A stretch of 64,000 nt of DNA from Eriocheir sinensis (lineage: Eukaryota; Arthropoda; Malacostraca; Decapoda; Varunidae). The first letter of the stretch is position 1, and each line of letters opens with the position of its first letter. The stretch lies in NCBI RefSeq assembly GCF_024679095.1, contig NW_026111754.1:496001-560000 (forward strand). Reading direction: 5' to 3'. The translations under genes were made by a program, and so were the position numbers. Of the stretch, positions 1-16,677 are shown piece by piece. The notes beneath the pieces were generated by a model. It did not search any database. It was given only the letters and a program-made list of their open reading frames with translations, and was not told the origin of the DNA.

Positions 1-935
1 TAATGTGTATCTTGCATATATATTTCATACAAATTTATTATCTATTATTTATTTTCATGCAAATAGACATTCTTTTCATGATATTTTGTTTATTTATTTT
101 GACACGAATTTACCTAGATATGTATTTTGTATATATATTTTTATACGTATTTACACAATTTCATGTGTATTTTGTATATATATTTCTATAGAAATCTACG
201 TTATTTTATGTGTATTCGTATATATATTTTGAAACAAATTAACTTTGTTTTATATTTATTTTTGAATATCTCTTTCAATACATATTTACCTTACTGTATA
301 TGCATTTTGTATATTTATTTCAATACAAATTTAAATATTTTATGTGTATTTTGGTATATATATATTTTTTTAAAAAAATGCGCTATTTTATGGGAATTTT
401 GCATCTTTATTTTCATACAAATTTACATTATTTTATTGATATTCTGTGTATTTATATTGATAGGATTTTACATTATTCTATTTCTTTTTTGTAAATATTT
501 TTTTATACACTTTTACATTATTTAATGTGTATCTTTCATATATATTTTATACAAATTTACGTTATTTTAAGTGTATATGTTTATATATTTTCATTCAAAT
601 TTACATTATTTTATGTGTATTTTGTATATGTATTTCAATACAAATTTACCTAATTTTATGTGTATTTTGTATATTTCTTTTCATACAAATTTTAAATTTT
701 TTTGTGTTTTTTTGTATATAGTTTTATACAAATTTAGGTTATTTTATGTACGCATTTACATTATTTAATGTGTGTTTTGTATATATATTTTTATGCAAAT
801 TTACTTTATTTTATGTGCATTTTTGTACATATATTTTTCTAGAAATTTGCGTTATTTTATGTGTATTTGTATATGTTTTCTCATACAAATTTACATTATT
901 TTATTGCTATTTTGTTTATTTATTTTGATACGAAT
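1..935 (+). repeat. Satellite block 1, plus orientation, cut by window start
   Basis: T-rich strand is the plus strand. The subtype order closely follows 18,600-19,530 and 22,430-23,340, including the rare TATCTATTATTTATTT variant near 42-55 and GTACGCATTTAC at 748. The block ends at CGAAT, where it abuts an A-rich block. Confidence 0.9.
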
Positions 936-3900
936 GAAAATAGATATACAAAATATACATACAATAAACTAAATTTGAATTGAAATATATATACAAAATA
1001 CATAAAATAATGTAAATTTATATCAAAATATTTTAACAGATGCGCATAAAATAACGTAAATTTGTTTTAAAATATACAAAATACACATTAAATAATGTTA
1101 ATATGTATAAAAAAAATATATACAAAACACAAATAGAATAATGTAAAATCGTATCAAAATAAATACACAGAATATTAATAAAACAATGTAAATTTGTATG
1201 AAAATAAAGATGCAAAATACCCATAAAATAACGCATTTTTTTATATAAATATATATACCAAAATACACATGAAAAAATTAATTTGTATTAAAATAAATAT
1301 ACAAAATACACATAAAATAAGGTAAATCTGTATTGAAATAGATATGCAAAATACATATTAAACAATGTAAATTTGTTTCAAAATATATATACGAATACAC
1401 ATAAAATAACGTAGATTTGTACAAAAATATATATACAAAATACACATAAAATGAAGTAAATACGTATAAGAAAATGTATACAAAATACACATAAAATAAT
1501 GTAAATTCGTTTCAAAATAAATAAACAAAATACCAATAAAAGAATGTGTATTTGTATAAATATAAAATACACATAAAATAACGTAAATTTGTATAAAACT
1601 ATATACAAAAATACACAAAAGTAATTAAATTCGTATGAAAAGAGATATACAAAATACAGATAAAATAAGCTAAATTTGAATTGAAATATATATACAAAAT
1701 ACATAAAATAATGTAAATTTGTATCAAAATATTTATAAAAATACATATAATAACGTAAATTTGTTTAAAAATATATATACAAAATACACATTAAGAAAAG
1801 TAAATACGTATAAAAAATATGTACAAAATACACATATAATCATGTAATTCGTATCAAACTAAATAAACAAAATAGCAATAAAATAATGTAAATTTGTATG
1901 AGAAAACATATACAAATACATATAAAATAACGCTAATTTCTATAAAAATATATGTCCAAAAATGAACGTAAAATAAATTAACTTTGGATAAAAATATATA
2001 TACAAAACACACATTAAATAATGTAAATGCGTACATAAAATAACCTAAATTTGTATAAAACTATGTACAAAAATACACAAAAATTATTTAAATTTGTATG
2101 AAAAGAAATATACAAAATACACATAGAATTAGGTTAATTTCTATTGAAATACATTTACAAAATACACATAAAATAATTCTAATTTGAAAGAAAATATATA
2201 AACAAATACACATAATAACGGAAATTTGTATGAAATATATATTCAAAATACACATTAAATAATGTAAATATGTATAAAAAAATATATATACAAAACACAA
2301 ATAGAATAATGTAAAATCGTATCAAAATATATACACAGAATATTAATAAAATATTGTAAATTTGTATGAAAATTAAGATGTAAAATACCTATAAAATAAC
2401 GCATTTTTTATAAAATTATTGATACCAAAATACACATTAAATATTTGAATTTGTATCAAAATAAATATACAAAATGCACATACAATATGGTAAATTTGCA
2501 TTGAAATAGATATGCAAAATACATATAAAATAATGTAAATTTGTTTCAAAATATATATGCGAATACACATAAAATAACGTAGATTTCTATAAAAATACAT
2601 ATACAAAATACACATAAAATTAAGTAAATACGTATAAAAAAATGTATACAAAATACACATAAAATAATGTAAATTCGTATAAATATAAATAAACAATATA
2701 GCAATAAAAGAATGTGTATTTGTATAAATATAAATATACAAAATGCACATAAAATAACGTAAATTCATATAAAACTATATACATAAAATAACGCAAATTT
2801 CTATAAAAATATATGTACAAAAATGAACATAAAATAAATTTGCATAAAAATATATATACAAAACACACATTAGATAATGTAAATGAGTATAAAAATATGT
2901 ATACAAAATACCTATGAAATAATCTAAATTCGTATCGAATTAAATTAAGAAAATACCAATATAATAATGTAATTTTGGATGAAAATATATATACAAAATA
3001 CACATAAAATAAGGTAAATACAAACACAAATATACACATAAAATAATTTAAAATTGAATGAAATAAATATACAAAATAAACATAAAATAAGGTAAATTTG
3101 TAATGAAATATATGAAAAAATACACATAAAATAATATAAATTTGTATGAAAATATATATACAAATACACATTAAATAACATGAATTTGTATAAAATTTGT
3201 ATCAAAATATATACGAATACACACAATAAAATAACGTAATTTTTTTATGAAAATGTATATACAAAATGCACATAAAATAATGTAAATTTGTATAAAAATA
3301 TATAAACAAATACACATAAAATAATGTAAATTTGGATAAAATATATATACAAAATAAACGTTAAATAATGTAAATATGTATAAAAAATATATTCAAAACA
3401 CACATAGAATAATGTTAAATCGTATCAAGATAAATAAAGAGAATATCAATAAAATAATGTAAATTTGTATGAAAATAAAGCTGCAAAATATCCATATAAT
3501 AACGCATATTTGCATAAAAATATATATACAAAAATACATATAAAATAATTAAATTTGTATTAAAATAAATATACAAAATGCACGTACAATAAAGAAAATT
3601 TGTATTGAAATAGATATGCAAAATACACATCAATAATGTAAATTTGTATCAAAATATATATACGAATACTCATCAAATAGAGTAAATTTCTATGAAAATA
3701 TACATACAAAATAGATATACAAAATACACATATAACTAGTTAAATTTGTATTTAAATACATGTACAAAAAACACATAAAATAATGTAGATTTGTATGAAA
3801 TGAAAACAAATACATTTTATATAAAATATATATACAAAATACACATAGAATAATGTAAAATCATACCAAATAAATACACAGAATATCAATAAAATAATGT

Positions 3901-4646
3901 AAATTTGAAAATAAAGATGTAAAATACCCATAAAATAAAGCATATTTTTATAAAAATACATACACAAAATACACATAGATTAATCAAATTTGTATTAAAA
4001 TTAATATACAAAATGCACATACAATAATGTAAATTTGTATTGAAAAAATATACAAAATACACATAAAACAATGTAAATTTGTTTTAAAATATATATACGA
4101 ATACTCATAAAATAACGTAGATTTCTATAGAAATATATATACAAAATACACTTGAAATAATGTAAATACGTATAAAAATATATATACAAAATACACATTA
4201 AATAATGTTAATTCGTGTCAAAATAAATAAATAAAAATATCATGAAAAGAATGTGTATTTGTATGAAAATAGATATACAAAATACACACAAAATAACCTA
4301 AATTTGTATAAAACTATATACAAAAATAAACAAAAATAATTTAAACTTGTATGAAAATAAATATACAAAAAACATAAAATTAGGTAAATTTGTATTGAAA
4401 TACATATACAAAATACACATAAAATAATGTAAATTTGAATGAAAATATATAAACATATAGACTTAAAATAACGTAAATTTGTATCAAATATATATACAAA
4501 AAAAACATTAAATAATGTAAATATGTATAAAAAAATATATACAAAACACAAATAAAATAATGTAAAATCGTATCAAAATAAATACAGAAAATATTTATAA
4601 AATAATGTAAATTTGTATGAAAATTAAGATTCAAAATACCCATATC
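936..4646 (-). repeat. Satellite block 2, minus orientation
   Basis: This is the longest minus block of the left third. At 2,790-3,300 it holds, in reverse complement, the variant set seen at 8,180-8,600 and again in minus orientation at 26,220-26,650. That set is marked by TTCGTATCG followed by an AATTAAG stretch and by AATTTTGGATG. Part of 1,855-2,785 mirrors 1-930. Confidence 0.9.
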
Positions 4647-4740
4647 AAGTGTATTCGTATATATATTTTGAAACAAATTTACATTGTTTATATGTATTTT
4701 GCATATCTATTTTTGTGTATTCTGTATTTATTTTTGTTAT
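4647..4740 (+). repeat. Satellite block 3, plus island of about two monomers
   Basis: The island holds the GTATTCG and TTTTGCATATCTATTT subtypes and ends in the recurrent plus-to-minus junction TTTTGTTATACATAG. Together with the next 450 bp it is the reverse complement of 14,852-15,290. Confidence 0.85.
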
Positions 4741-6493
<1,753 letters not shown>

Positions 6494-6619
6494 TTATTTT
6501 GTATATCTATTTTATACAAATGTACGTTATTTTATGTGAATTTGTTTTCATTTCATACAAATTTGCATTATTTTATGTGTATTTTTTACATGTATTTAAA
6601 TACAAATTTAACTAATTAG
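6494..6619 (+). repeat. Satellite block 5, plus island of about three monomers
   Basis: The island begins with the minus-to-plus junction ACATAAAATTATTTTGTATA, which recurs at 32,853 and 39,680 and in reverse at 52,332 and 58,989. It carries the GTGAATTTGTTTTCATTTC and TTTTTTACATGTATTTAAA variants. Confidence 0.85.
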
Positions 6620-7713
6620 ATATTTTTATAAAAATACATATACAAAAATACACATAGATTAATCAAATTTGTATTAAAATTAATATACAAAATGCACATA
6701 CAAGAAGGTAAATTTGTATTGAAAAAATATGCAAAATTCACATAAAACAATGTAAATTTGTTTCAAAATATATATTCGTATACATATAAAATAACGCAGA
6801 TTTCTATAGAAATATATATACAAAATACACTTGAAATAATGTAAATACGTATAAAAATATTTATACAAAATACACATTAAATAATGTTAATTCGTGTCAA
6901 AATAAATAAACAAAATATCATGAAAAGAATGTGTATTTGTATGAAAATAGATATACAAAATACACATAAAATAACCTAAATTTGTATAAAACTATATACA
7001 AAAATACACAAAAATAATTTAAACTTGTATGAAAATAAATATACAAAAAACATATAAAAATAGGTAAATTTGTATTGAAATACATATACAAAATACACAT
7101 AAAATAATGTAAATTTGAATGAAAATATATAAACATATAGACTTAAAATAACGTAAATTTGCATCAAATATATATGCAAAAAAAACATTAAATAATGTAA
7201 ATATGTATAAAAAAATATATACAAAACTCAAATAAAATAATGTAAAATCGTATCAAAATAAATACAGAAAATATTAATAAAATAATGTAAATTTGTATGA
7301 AAATTAAGATGCAAAATAACCATAAAATAACGCATTTTTTTTATAAAAATATATATACGAAAAAAACATAAAATATTTGATTTTGTATTAAAATAAATAG
7401 ATATACAAAGTACACATAAAATAAGCTAAATTTGAATTGAAATATATATACAAAATAAATAAAATAATGTAAATTTGTATCAAAATACCTATACAAATAC
7501 ACATATAATAACGTAAATTTGTATAAAAATATATAAACAAAATAAACATTAAATAATGTAAATACGTATAAAAAAATGTAAAAAATACACAAATAATCGT
7601 GTAATACGTATCAAAATAAATAGACAAAATACCAATAAAATAATGTAAATTTCTATGAGAAAACATTTACAAAATACACATAAATAACGCAAAAATCAAT
7701 AAAAATATATATA
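6620..7713 (-). repeat. Satellite block 6, minus orientation
   Basis: A-rich monomers run here. 6,700-7,300 is a close repeat of 4,020-4,620 in the same orientation, with the same TTTGAATGAAAATATATAAA and CATATAGACTTAAAATAACG variants (offset about 2.69 kb). Confidence 0.88.
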
Positions 7714-8676
7714 ATATAATATATTTTTATACATATTTAAATTATTTAATGTATATTTTGTATATATATATATATATATTTTATCCAAATTTACGTGATT
7801 TTATATGTATTTGTTTATATATTTTCATACAAATTTACATTATTTTATGTGAGTTTTGTATATGTATTTCAATACAAATTTGCCTAACTTTATGTGTATT
7901 TTGCATATCTATTTTCAAACAAATTTAAATTATTTTTGTGTATTTTTGTATATATTTTTTTACAAATTTTAGTTATTTTATTTGTTTTTTGTATATATTT
8001 TTTCCTACAAATATACATTCTTTTATTGGAATTTTGTGTATTTAATTTTTAACGAATTTACATTATTTTATGTGTTTTTTGTATATATATTTTTCTACGT
8101 ATTTAAACTATTTTATGTGTATTTTATATATACATTTTCATAAAAATTTACGTTATTTTATTGTGTGTATTCGTATATATTTTGAAACATTTTATACAAA
8201 TTCATGTTATTTATATGTATTTGTATATATATTTTCATACAAATTTATATTATTTTATGTGTATTCTTACATATATTTTATTACAAATTTACTTTATTTT
8301 ATGTTTATTTTGTATATTTATTTCATTCAATTTTAAATTATTTAATGTGTATATTTGTATTTGTATTTAGGTTATTTTATGTGTGTTTTCTATATATATT
8401 TTCATCCAAAATTACATTATTTTATTGTTATTTTCTTAATTTAGCTCGATACGAATTTAGATTATTTCATAGGTATTTTTTATACATATTTTTATCCTCA
8501 TTTACATTATCTAATGTGTGTTCTGTATATATATTTTTTATGCAAACTAATTTTATGTGCATTTTTGTACATATATTTTTATAGAAACTTAAAACGTTAT
8601 TTTATGTGTATTTTGTATATGTTTTGTCATACAAATTTACATTATTTAATTAGTTTTTTGTTTATTTATTTTGATA
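7714..8676 (+). repeat. Satellite block 7, plus orientation
   Basis: The block starts at a small palindromic junction (ATATAATATAATATATTTTT) that is repeated at 44,412-44,440. It is directly duplicated at 44,424-45,370 and inverted at 26,170-26,900. It carries the rare TTAGCTCGATACG variant. Confidence 0.9.
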
Positions 8677-10424
8677 AGTATAAAAATATATATATCAAAT
8701 ACACCTAAAAAAATGAAAATTCGTATCAAAATAAATAAACAAAATTCCGATAAAAGAACGTATATTTGTAGGAAAATATATATACAAAATACACATAAAA
8801 TTACGAAAATTTGAATAAAAATATATACAAAAAAACAAAAAAATAAATTTAAGTTTTTATGAAAATAGATATACAAAATACACATATAATTAGTTAAAAT
8901 ATGTATTTAAATACATGTTCAAAATACACATAAAATAATGTAAATTTGTGTGATATGAAAACAAATTCACATAAAATAACGTACATTTGTATAAAATAGA
9001 TATACAAAATACATATAAAATAATATAAAATCGTATCAAAATAAATACACAGAATATCAATAAAATATTGTAATTTTGTATGAAAATAAAGATGCAAAAT
9101 ACCCATAAAATAAAGCCTATTTTTTTAAAAATACATATACATAATTACACATAGAATAATTAAATTTGTATTAAAATTAATATACAAAATGCACGTACAA
9201 TAAGGGAAATTTGTATTGAAAAAATATACAAAATGCACATAAAACAATGTATATTTGTTTCAAAATATATATACGAATACACATAAAATAACGTATATTT
9301 CTATAGAAATATATATAAAAAATACACATGAAATGACGTAAATACGTATAAAAATATATATACACAATACACATTAAATAATGTAAATTCGCATCAAAAT
9401 AAATAAACAAAATATCGATAAAAGAATGTGTATGTGTATGAAAATAGATATACAAAATATACATAAAATATTGTAAATTTGTATAAAACTCTATTAAAAA
9501 AATACACAAAAATAATTTAAATTTGTATAAAAATATATATACAAAATACACATAAAACTAGTTAAATTTCTATTGAAATACATATACAAAATACACATAA
9601 AATAATGTAAATTTGAATAAAAATATATAAACAAATACACTTAAAATAACGTAAATTTGTATGAATATATATAGAAAATACACATTAAATAATGTAAATA
9701 TGTATAAAAAAATATATACAAAACACAAATAGAATAATGTAAAATAGTATCAAAATAAATACACAGAATATTAATTAAATAATGTAAATTTGTATGAAAA
9801 TAAAGATGCAAAATACCCATAAAACAACGTATTTTTTATGAAAATATATATACCAAAATACACATAAAATATTTAAATTTGTATTACAATAAATATACAA
9901 AATGCACATACAATAAGGTAAATTTGTATTGAAATAGATATGCAAAATACACATAAAACAATGTAAATTTGTTTCAAAATATATATACGAATACACATAA
10001 AATAACGTAGATTTCTATAAAAATATATATACAAAATACACATAAAATGAAGTAAATACGTATAAGAAAATGTATACAAAATACACATAAAATAATGTAA
10101 ATTCGTATCAAAATAAATAAACTAAATGCCAATAAAAGAATGTTTACTTGTATAAATATAAATATACAAAATACACATAAAATAACGGAAAATTGTGTAA
10201 AACTATATACAAAAATAAACAAAAATAATTAAATTTGTATGAAAATAGATATACAAAAGACACATAAAATAAGCTAAATTTGAATTGAAATAAATATAGA
10301 AAATACATAAAATAATGTAAATTTGTATCAAAATATATATTTAAATACACATATATTAAAATTAATATACAAAATGCGTATATAATAAGGTAAATTTGTA
10401 TTGAAAAAATATGCAACATACACG
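8677..10424 (-). repeat. Satellite block 8, minus orientation
   Basis: Direct copy of 46,435-48,129. Shared rare variants include AAATACACC next to the left edge, TACATATACATAATTACAC and GCACGTACAATAAGG. It ends at the recurrent junction ACATACACGTTTACT. Confidence 0.9.
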
Positions 10425-11595
10425 TTTACTTATAGAAATCTATATTATTTTATTGGTATTTTGTTTATTTATTTTGATACGAATTACATGATTATATGTG
10501 TATTTTGTACAATTTTTTTATACGTATTTACATTATTTAATGTGTATTTTGTTTATATATTTTCATACAAATTTACTTATTAAATGAGTATTTGAATTAA
10601 TATTTTGATACAAATTTACTTTATTTCATGTATTTTGTATATATATTTCAATTCAAATTTAGCTTATTTTGTGTGTATTTTGTATATATTTTCATACAAA
10701 TTTAATTACTTCTGTGTATTTTTGTATATAGTTTTATATAAATTTACGTTATTTTATGTGTATTTGGATATTTATATTTATACAAATACACATTCATTTA
10801 TTGCTATTTTGTTTATTTATTTTGATACGAATTTACATTATTTTATGTGTATTTTGTGTACATTTTTTTATACGTATTTACTTCATTTTATGTGTATTTT
10901 GTATATATATTTTTATAGAAATCTACGTTATTATATGTGTATTCGTATATATATTTTGAAACAAATTTACATTGTTTTATATGTATTTTGCATATCTATT
11001 TCTATACAAATTTACCTTATTGTATGTGTTTTTTGTATATTTATTTTAATACAAATTTGATTTTTTGATGTGTATTTTGGTATATATATTTTTATAAATA
11101 AAAAAAATGCGTTATTTTATGGGTATTTTGCTTCTTTATTTTCATACAAGTTTATGTTATTTTAAGTGTATATGTTTATGTATTTTCATTCAAATTTACA
11201 TTATTTTATGTGTATTTTGTGTATGTATTTCAATACAAATTTACCTAATTTTATGTGTATTTTGTATATTTATTTTCATACAAATTTAAAATATTTTTGT
11301 GTATTTTTGTATATAGCTTGATACAAATTTAGGTTATTTTATGTGTATTTTGTATATATATTTTCATACAAATACACATTCTTTTATTGATATTTTGTTT
11401 ATTTATTTTGACGAGAATTTTATGTGAATTTGTTTTCATTTCATACAAATTTACATTATTTTATGTGTATTTTGTAAATGTATTTAAATACAAATTTAAC
11501 TTATTATATGTGTATTCTGTATATCTATTTTCATACAAATTGAAATTTATTTTTTTGTTTTTTTATATATATTTTTATTCAAATTTTCGTAATCT
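10425..11595 (+). repeat. Satellite block 9, plus orientation
   Basis: The subtype order is that of the 19-mer, then jumps at 11,412 from the ACACATTC subtype to GTGAATTTGTTTTC. It ends at the junction TTCGTAATCTTATAAAAATA, shared with 33,065 and 49,369. Confidence 0.9.
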
Positions 11596-12660
11596 TATAA
11601 AAATATATATACCAAAATACACATAAAATATTTAAATTTGCATTAAAATAAATATACAAAATGCACATACAATAGGGTAAATTTGTATTGAAAGAGATAT
11701 GCAAAAATACATATAAAACAATGTAAATTTGTTTCAAAATATATATACGAATACAAATAAAAAAAACGTAGATTTCTATAAAAGTATATATACAAATTAC
11801 AAGGAAAATTAGGTAAATACGTATAAAAAAAATGTAAACAAAATACACATAAAATAATATAAATTCGAATTAAAATAAATAAACAAAATACCAATAAAAG
11901 AATGTGTATTTGGATAAATATAAATATTCAAAATACACAAAATAAACATAAAATAAGGTAGATTTGTAAGAAAATATATGTACAAAATACACATAAAATA
12001 ATGTAAATTTATATAAAAATATATATACAAATACACATAAAATACCATGAATTTGTATAAAAATATATATTCAAAATAAATATTAAATAATGTAAAAGCG
12101 TATAAAAATATATACAAAGTACATATAAAATAATGTAAATTCGTTTCAATATAAATCAACAAAACACCAATAAAATAATATATATTTGAATGAAAAAAAT
12201 TTTACAAAATACACATAACATAACTAAAATTTGTATTAAAATATATACAAAAATACATAGAAATAATTTGAGTTTGTATGAAAATAGATATACAAAATAC
12301 ACATAAAACTAAGTAAATTTCTTTTGAAATGTATATACAAAATACCCATAAAATATTGTAAATTTGTGTCAAAATATATAAACAAATACACATAAAATAA
12401 CGTAAATTTGTATGAAAAATATATACAAAATACACATAGAATAATGTCAATTCGTATCAAAATGAATGAGCTGAATATCAATAAAATAATGTAAATTTGT
12501 ATGAAAATAAAGATGCAAAATACCCAAAAAATAAAGCATATGTTTATAAAAATACAGATACAAAAATACACATCGAATAAATAAATTTGTATTAAAATTA
12601 ATATACAAAATGCGTATATAATAAGGTAAATTTGTATTGAAAAAATATGCAACATACACG
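11596..12660 (-). repeat. Satellite block 10, minus orientation
   Basis: Matches 49,370-50,392 directly (1,065 versus 1,023 bp) and, inverted, the 16.7-18.4 kb region. Markers are ACACCAATAAAATAATATAT and ATCAAAATGAATGAGC. Confidence 0.9.
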
Positions 12661-12754
12661 TTTACTCATACAAATTTATATTATTTTATTGGTATTTTGT
12701 TTATTTATTTTGATACGAATTACATGTTTATATGTGTATTTTGTTCATATTTTT
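12661..12754 (+). repeat. Satellite block 11, plus island of about two monomers
   Basis: This short island lies between the junction ACATACACGTTTACTC and an abrupt return to A-rich monomers. It belongs to the first copy of a 367-bp tandem duplication. Confidence 0.85.
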
Positions 12755-13027
12755 ACACATAAAATAACGTAAATTTGTATGAAAAATATATACAAAATAC
12801 ACATAGAATAATGTCAATTCGTATCAAAATGAATGAGCAGAATATCAATAAAATAATGTAAATTTGTATGAAAATAAAGATGCAAAATACCCAAAAAATA
12901 AAGCATATGTTTATAAAAATACAGATGCAAAAATACACATCGAATAATTAAATTTGTATTAAAATTAATATACAAAATGCGTATATAATAAGGTAAATTT
13001 GTATTGAAAAAATATGCAACATACACG
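12755..13027 (-). repeat. Satellite block 12, minus island
   Basis: Near-identical to 12,388-12,660. Only scattered single-base changes are visible, for example GAGCTG versus GAGCAG and CAGATAC versus CAGATGC, which suggests a recent tandem duplication. Confidence 0.88.
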
Positions 13028-14484
13028 TTTACTCATACAAATTTATATTATTTTATTGGTATTTTGTTTATTTATTTTGATAAGAATTACATGATTATAT
13101 GTGTATTTTGTACATATTTTTTTATACGTATTTACATTATTTAATGTGTATTTTGTTTATATATTTTCATACAAATTTACGTTATTATATGTGTATTTGT
13201 GTAAATATTTTGATACAAATTTACTTTATTTCATGTATTTTGTATATATATTTCAATTCAAATTTAGCTTATTTCGTGTGTATTTTGTATATATTTTCAT
13301 ACAAATTTAATTACTTCTGTGTATTTTTGTATATAGTTTTATATAAATTTACGTTATTTTATGTGTATTTTCTATATTTATATTCATACAAATACACATT
13401 CTTTTATTGGTATTTTGTTTATTTATTTTGATACGATTTTACATTATTTTATGTGTATTTTGTATACATTTTTTATACGTATTTACTTCATTTTATGTGT
13501 ATTTTGTATATATATTTTTATTGAAATCTACGTTATTTTATGTGTATTCGTATATATATTTTGAAACAAATTTACATTGTTTTATATGTATTTTGCATAT
13601 CTATTTCAATACAAATTTACTTTATTGTATGTGTTTTTTGTATATTTATTTTAATACAAATTAAATTTTTTGATGTGTATTTTGGTATATATATTTTTAT
13701 AAATAAAAAAATGCGTTATTTTATGGGTATTTTGCTTCTTTATTTTCATACAAATTTACATTATTTTATTAATATTCTGCGTATTTATTTTGATACGATT
13801 TTACATTATTCTATTTATGTTTTGTACATATTTTTTTTATACAAATTTACGTTATTTTAAGTGTATTTGTTTATGTATTTTCATTCAAATTTACATTATT
13901 TTATGTGTATTTTGTGTATGAATTTCAATACAAATTTACCTAATTTTATGTGTATTTTGTATATTTCTTTTCATACAAATTTAAAATATTTTTGTGTATT
14001 TTTGTATATAGTTTGATACAAATTTAGGTTATTTTATGTGTATTTTGTATATCTAGTTTCATACAAATACACATTCTTTTATTGATATTTTGTTTATTTA
14101 TTTTGACGCGAATTTACATTATTTAATGTGTATTTTGTAAATATATTTTTATACGTATTTACATCATTTCATGTGTATTTTGTATAGTTTTAAGCAAATT
14201 TATATTATTTACTGTGTATTTTGTATATATATACTTATACAAATACACATTCTTTTATTGGTATTTTGTTTATTTATTTTGATACTAATTTACATTATTT
14301 TATGTGTTTTTTGTATACATTTTTTATACGTATTTACTTAATTTTATGTGTATTTTGTATATATATTTTTATAGAAATCTACCTTATTTCATGTGTATTC
14401 GTATATATATTTTGAAACAAATTTACATTGTTTATCTGTATTTTGCATATCTACTTTTGTGTATTCTGTATTTATTTTTGTTAT
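13028..14484 (+). repeat. Satellite block 13, plus orientation; left arm of the 14.8 kb palindrome
   Basis: Contains the cleanest 19-mer. Its reverse complement is block 16 (15,193-16,677): lengths are 1,457 versus 1,485 bp and the junctions at both ends are the same. It ends at TTTTGTTATACATAG. Confidence 0.9.
13528..14382 (+). repeat. Reference copy of the 19-monomer higher-order repeat (about 854 bp)
   Basis: Between two occurrences of the 44-bp GTATTCG subtype lie 19 monomers in a fixed order. Diagnostic fragments in order are GTATTCG, GCATATCTATTTC, TTATTGTATGTG, TTTTGGTATATATA, GGGTATTTTGC, ATTCTGCGTATTT, TATTCTATTTATG, TTAAGTGTATTTG, two ordinary monomers, GTATATAGTTTG, TTTAGGTT, ACACATTCTTTTATTG ending GACGCGAA, TTTAATGTG, TTTACATCATTTC, a TTTATATT monomer, ACACATTC ending GATACTAA, a monomer ending ATACGTA, and one ending ATAGAAA. 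The same order with the same period is seen at 27,119-27,977 (858 bp), and truncated versions recur on both strands across the window. Confidence 0.85.
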
Positions 14485-15192
<708 letters not shown>

Positions 15193-16677
15193 ATAACAAA
15201 AATAAATACAGAATACACAAAAATAGATATGCAAAATACATATAACAATGTAAATTTGTTTCAAAATATATATACGAATACATATGAAATAAGGTAGATT
15301 TCTATAAAAATATACATACAAAATACACATAAAATTAAGTAAATACGTATAAAAAATGTATACAAAATACACATAAAATAATGTAAATTAGTATCTAAAT
15401 AAATAAACAAAATACCAATAAAAGAATGTGTATTTGTATAAATATATATATACAAAATACACATTAAATAATATAAATTTTTGTAAAACTAGACAAAATA
15501 AACATTAAATGATGTAAATACGTATAAAATATATATATACAAAATACATTAAATAATATAAACTATGTCAAAATAAATAAACAAAATATCAATAAAAGAA
15601 TGTGTATTTGTATGAAAATAGATATACAAAATACACATACAATAACCTAAATTTGTATCAAACTATATACAAAAATACACAAAATATTTTAAATTTGTAT
15701 GAAAATAAATATACAAAATACACATAAAATTAGGTAAATTTGTATTGAAATACATACACAAAATACACATAAAAAAATGTAAATTTGAATGAAAATACAT
15801 TATCAAATACACTTAAAAGAACGTAAATTTGTATAAAAAATATGTACAAAACACAAATAGAATAATGTAAAATCGTATCAAAATAAATACACAGAATATT
15901 AATAAAATAATGTAAATTTGTATGAAAATAAAGAAGCAAAAATACCCATAAAATAACGCATTTTTTTATTTATAAAAAATATATATACCAAAATACACAT
16001 CAAAAAAATAAATTTGTATTAAAATAAATATACAAAAAACACATACAATAAGGTAAATTTGTATTGAAATAGATATGCAAAATACATATAAAACAATGTA
16101 AATTTGTTTCAAAATATATATACGAATACACATAAAATAACGTAGATTTCTATAAAAATATATATACAAAATACACATAAAACTAGTTAAATTTCTATTG
16201 AAATACATATACAAAATACATACAAAATATATACAAAAAAATATACAAAATACTCATAAAATAATGTAAATTCGTATCAAAATAAATAAACAAAATACCA
16301 ATAAAAGAATGTGTATTTGTATAAATATAAATATACAAAATACACATAAAATAACGTAAATTTATATAAAACTATATACAAAAATACACAGAAGTAATTA
16401 AATTTGTATGAAAATATATACAAAATACACAAAATAAGCTAAATTTGAATTTAAATATATATACAAAATACATGAAATAAAGTAAATTTGTATCAAAATA
16501 TTTATACAAATACACATATAATAACGTAAATTTGTATGAAAATATATAAACAAAATACACATTAAATAATGTAAATACGTATAAAAAAATATGTACAAAA
16601 TACACATATAATCATGTAATTCGTATCAAAATAAATAAACAAAATACCAATCAATAATATAAATTTGTATGAGTAAA
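15193..16677 (-). repeat. Satellite block 16, minus orientation; right arm of the 14.8 kb palindrome
   Basis: Reverse complement of block 13. It ends at TATGAGTAAACGTGTA, the reverse form of the ACACGTTTACTCATA junction that begins block 13. Confidence 0.9.

Larger units (their letters stand above)
12388..13117. repeat. 367-bp tandem duplication containing an inversion junction
   Basis: 12,388-12,754 and 12,755-13,117 repeat the same minus segment, the same ACATACACGTTTACT junction and the same short plus segment. A polarity switch was thus multiplied by ordinary tandem duplication. Confidence 0.88.
7690..13120 (+). repeat. Segment directly duplicated at 44.4-50.5 kb
   Basis: Block borders 7,713, 10,424, 11,595 and 12,660 correspond to 44,423, 48,129, 49,369 and 50,392, with offsets from 36.71 kb rising to 37.7 kb because the second copy has about 1.06 kb extra. 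A 70-codon translated stretch at 12,447-12,659 recurs with few changes at 50,179-50,391. Confidence 0.83.
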
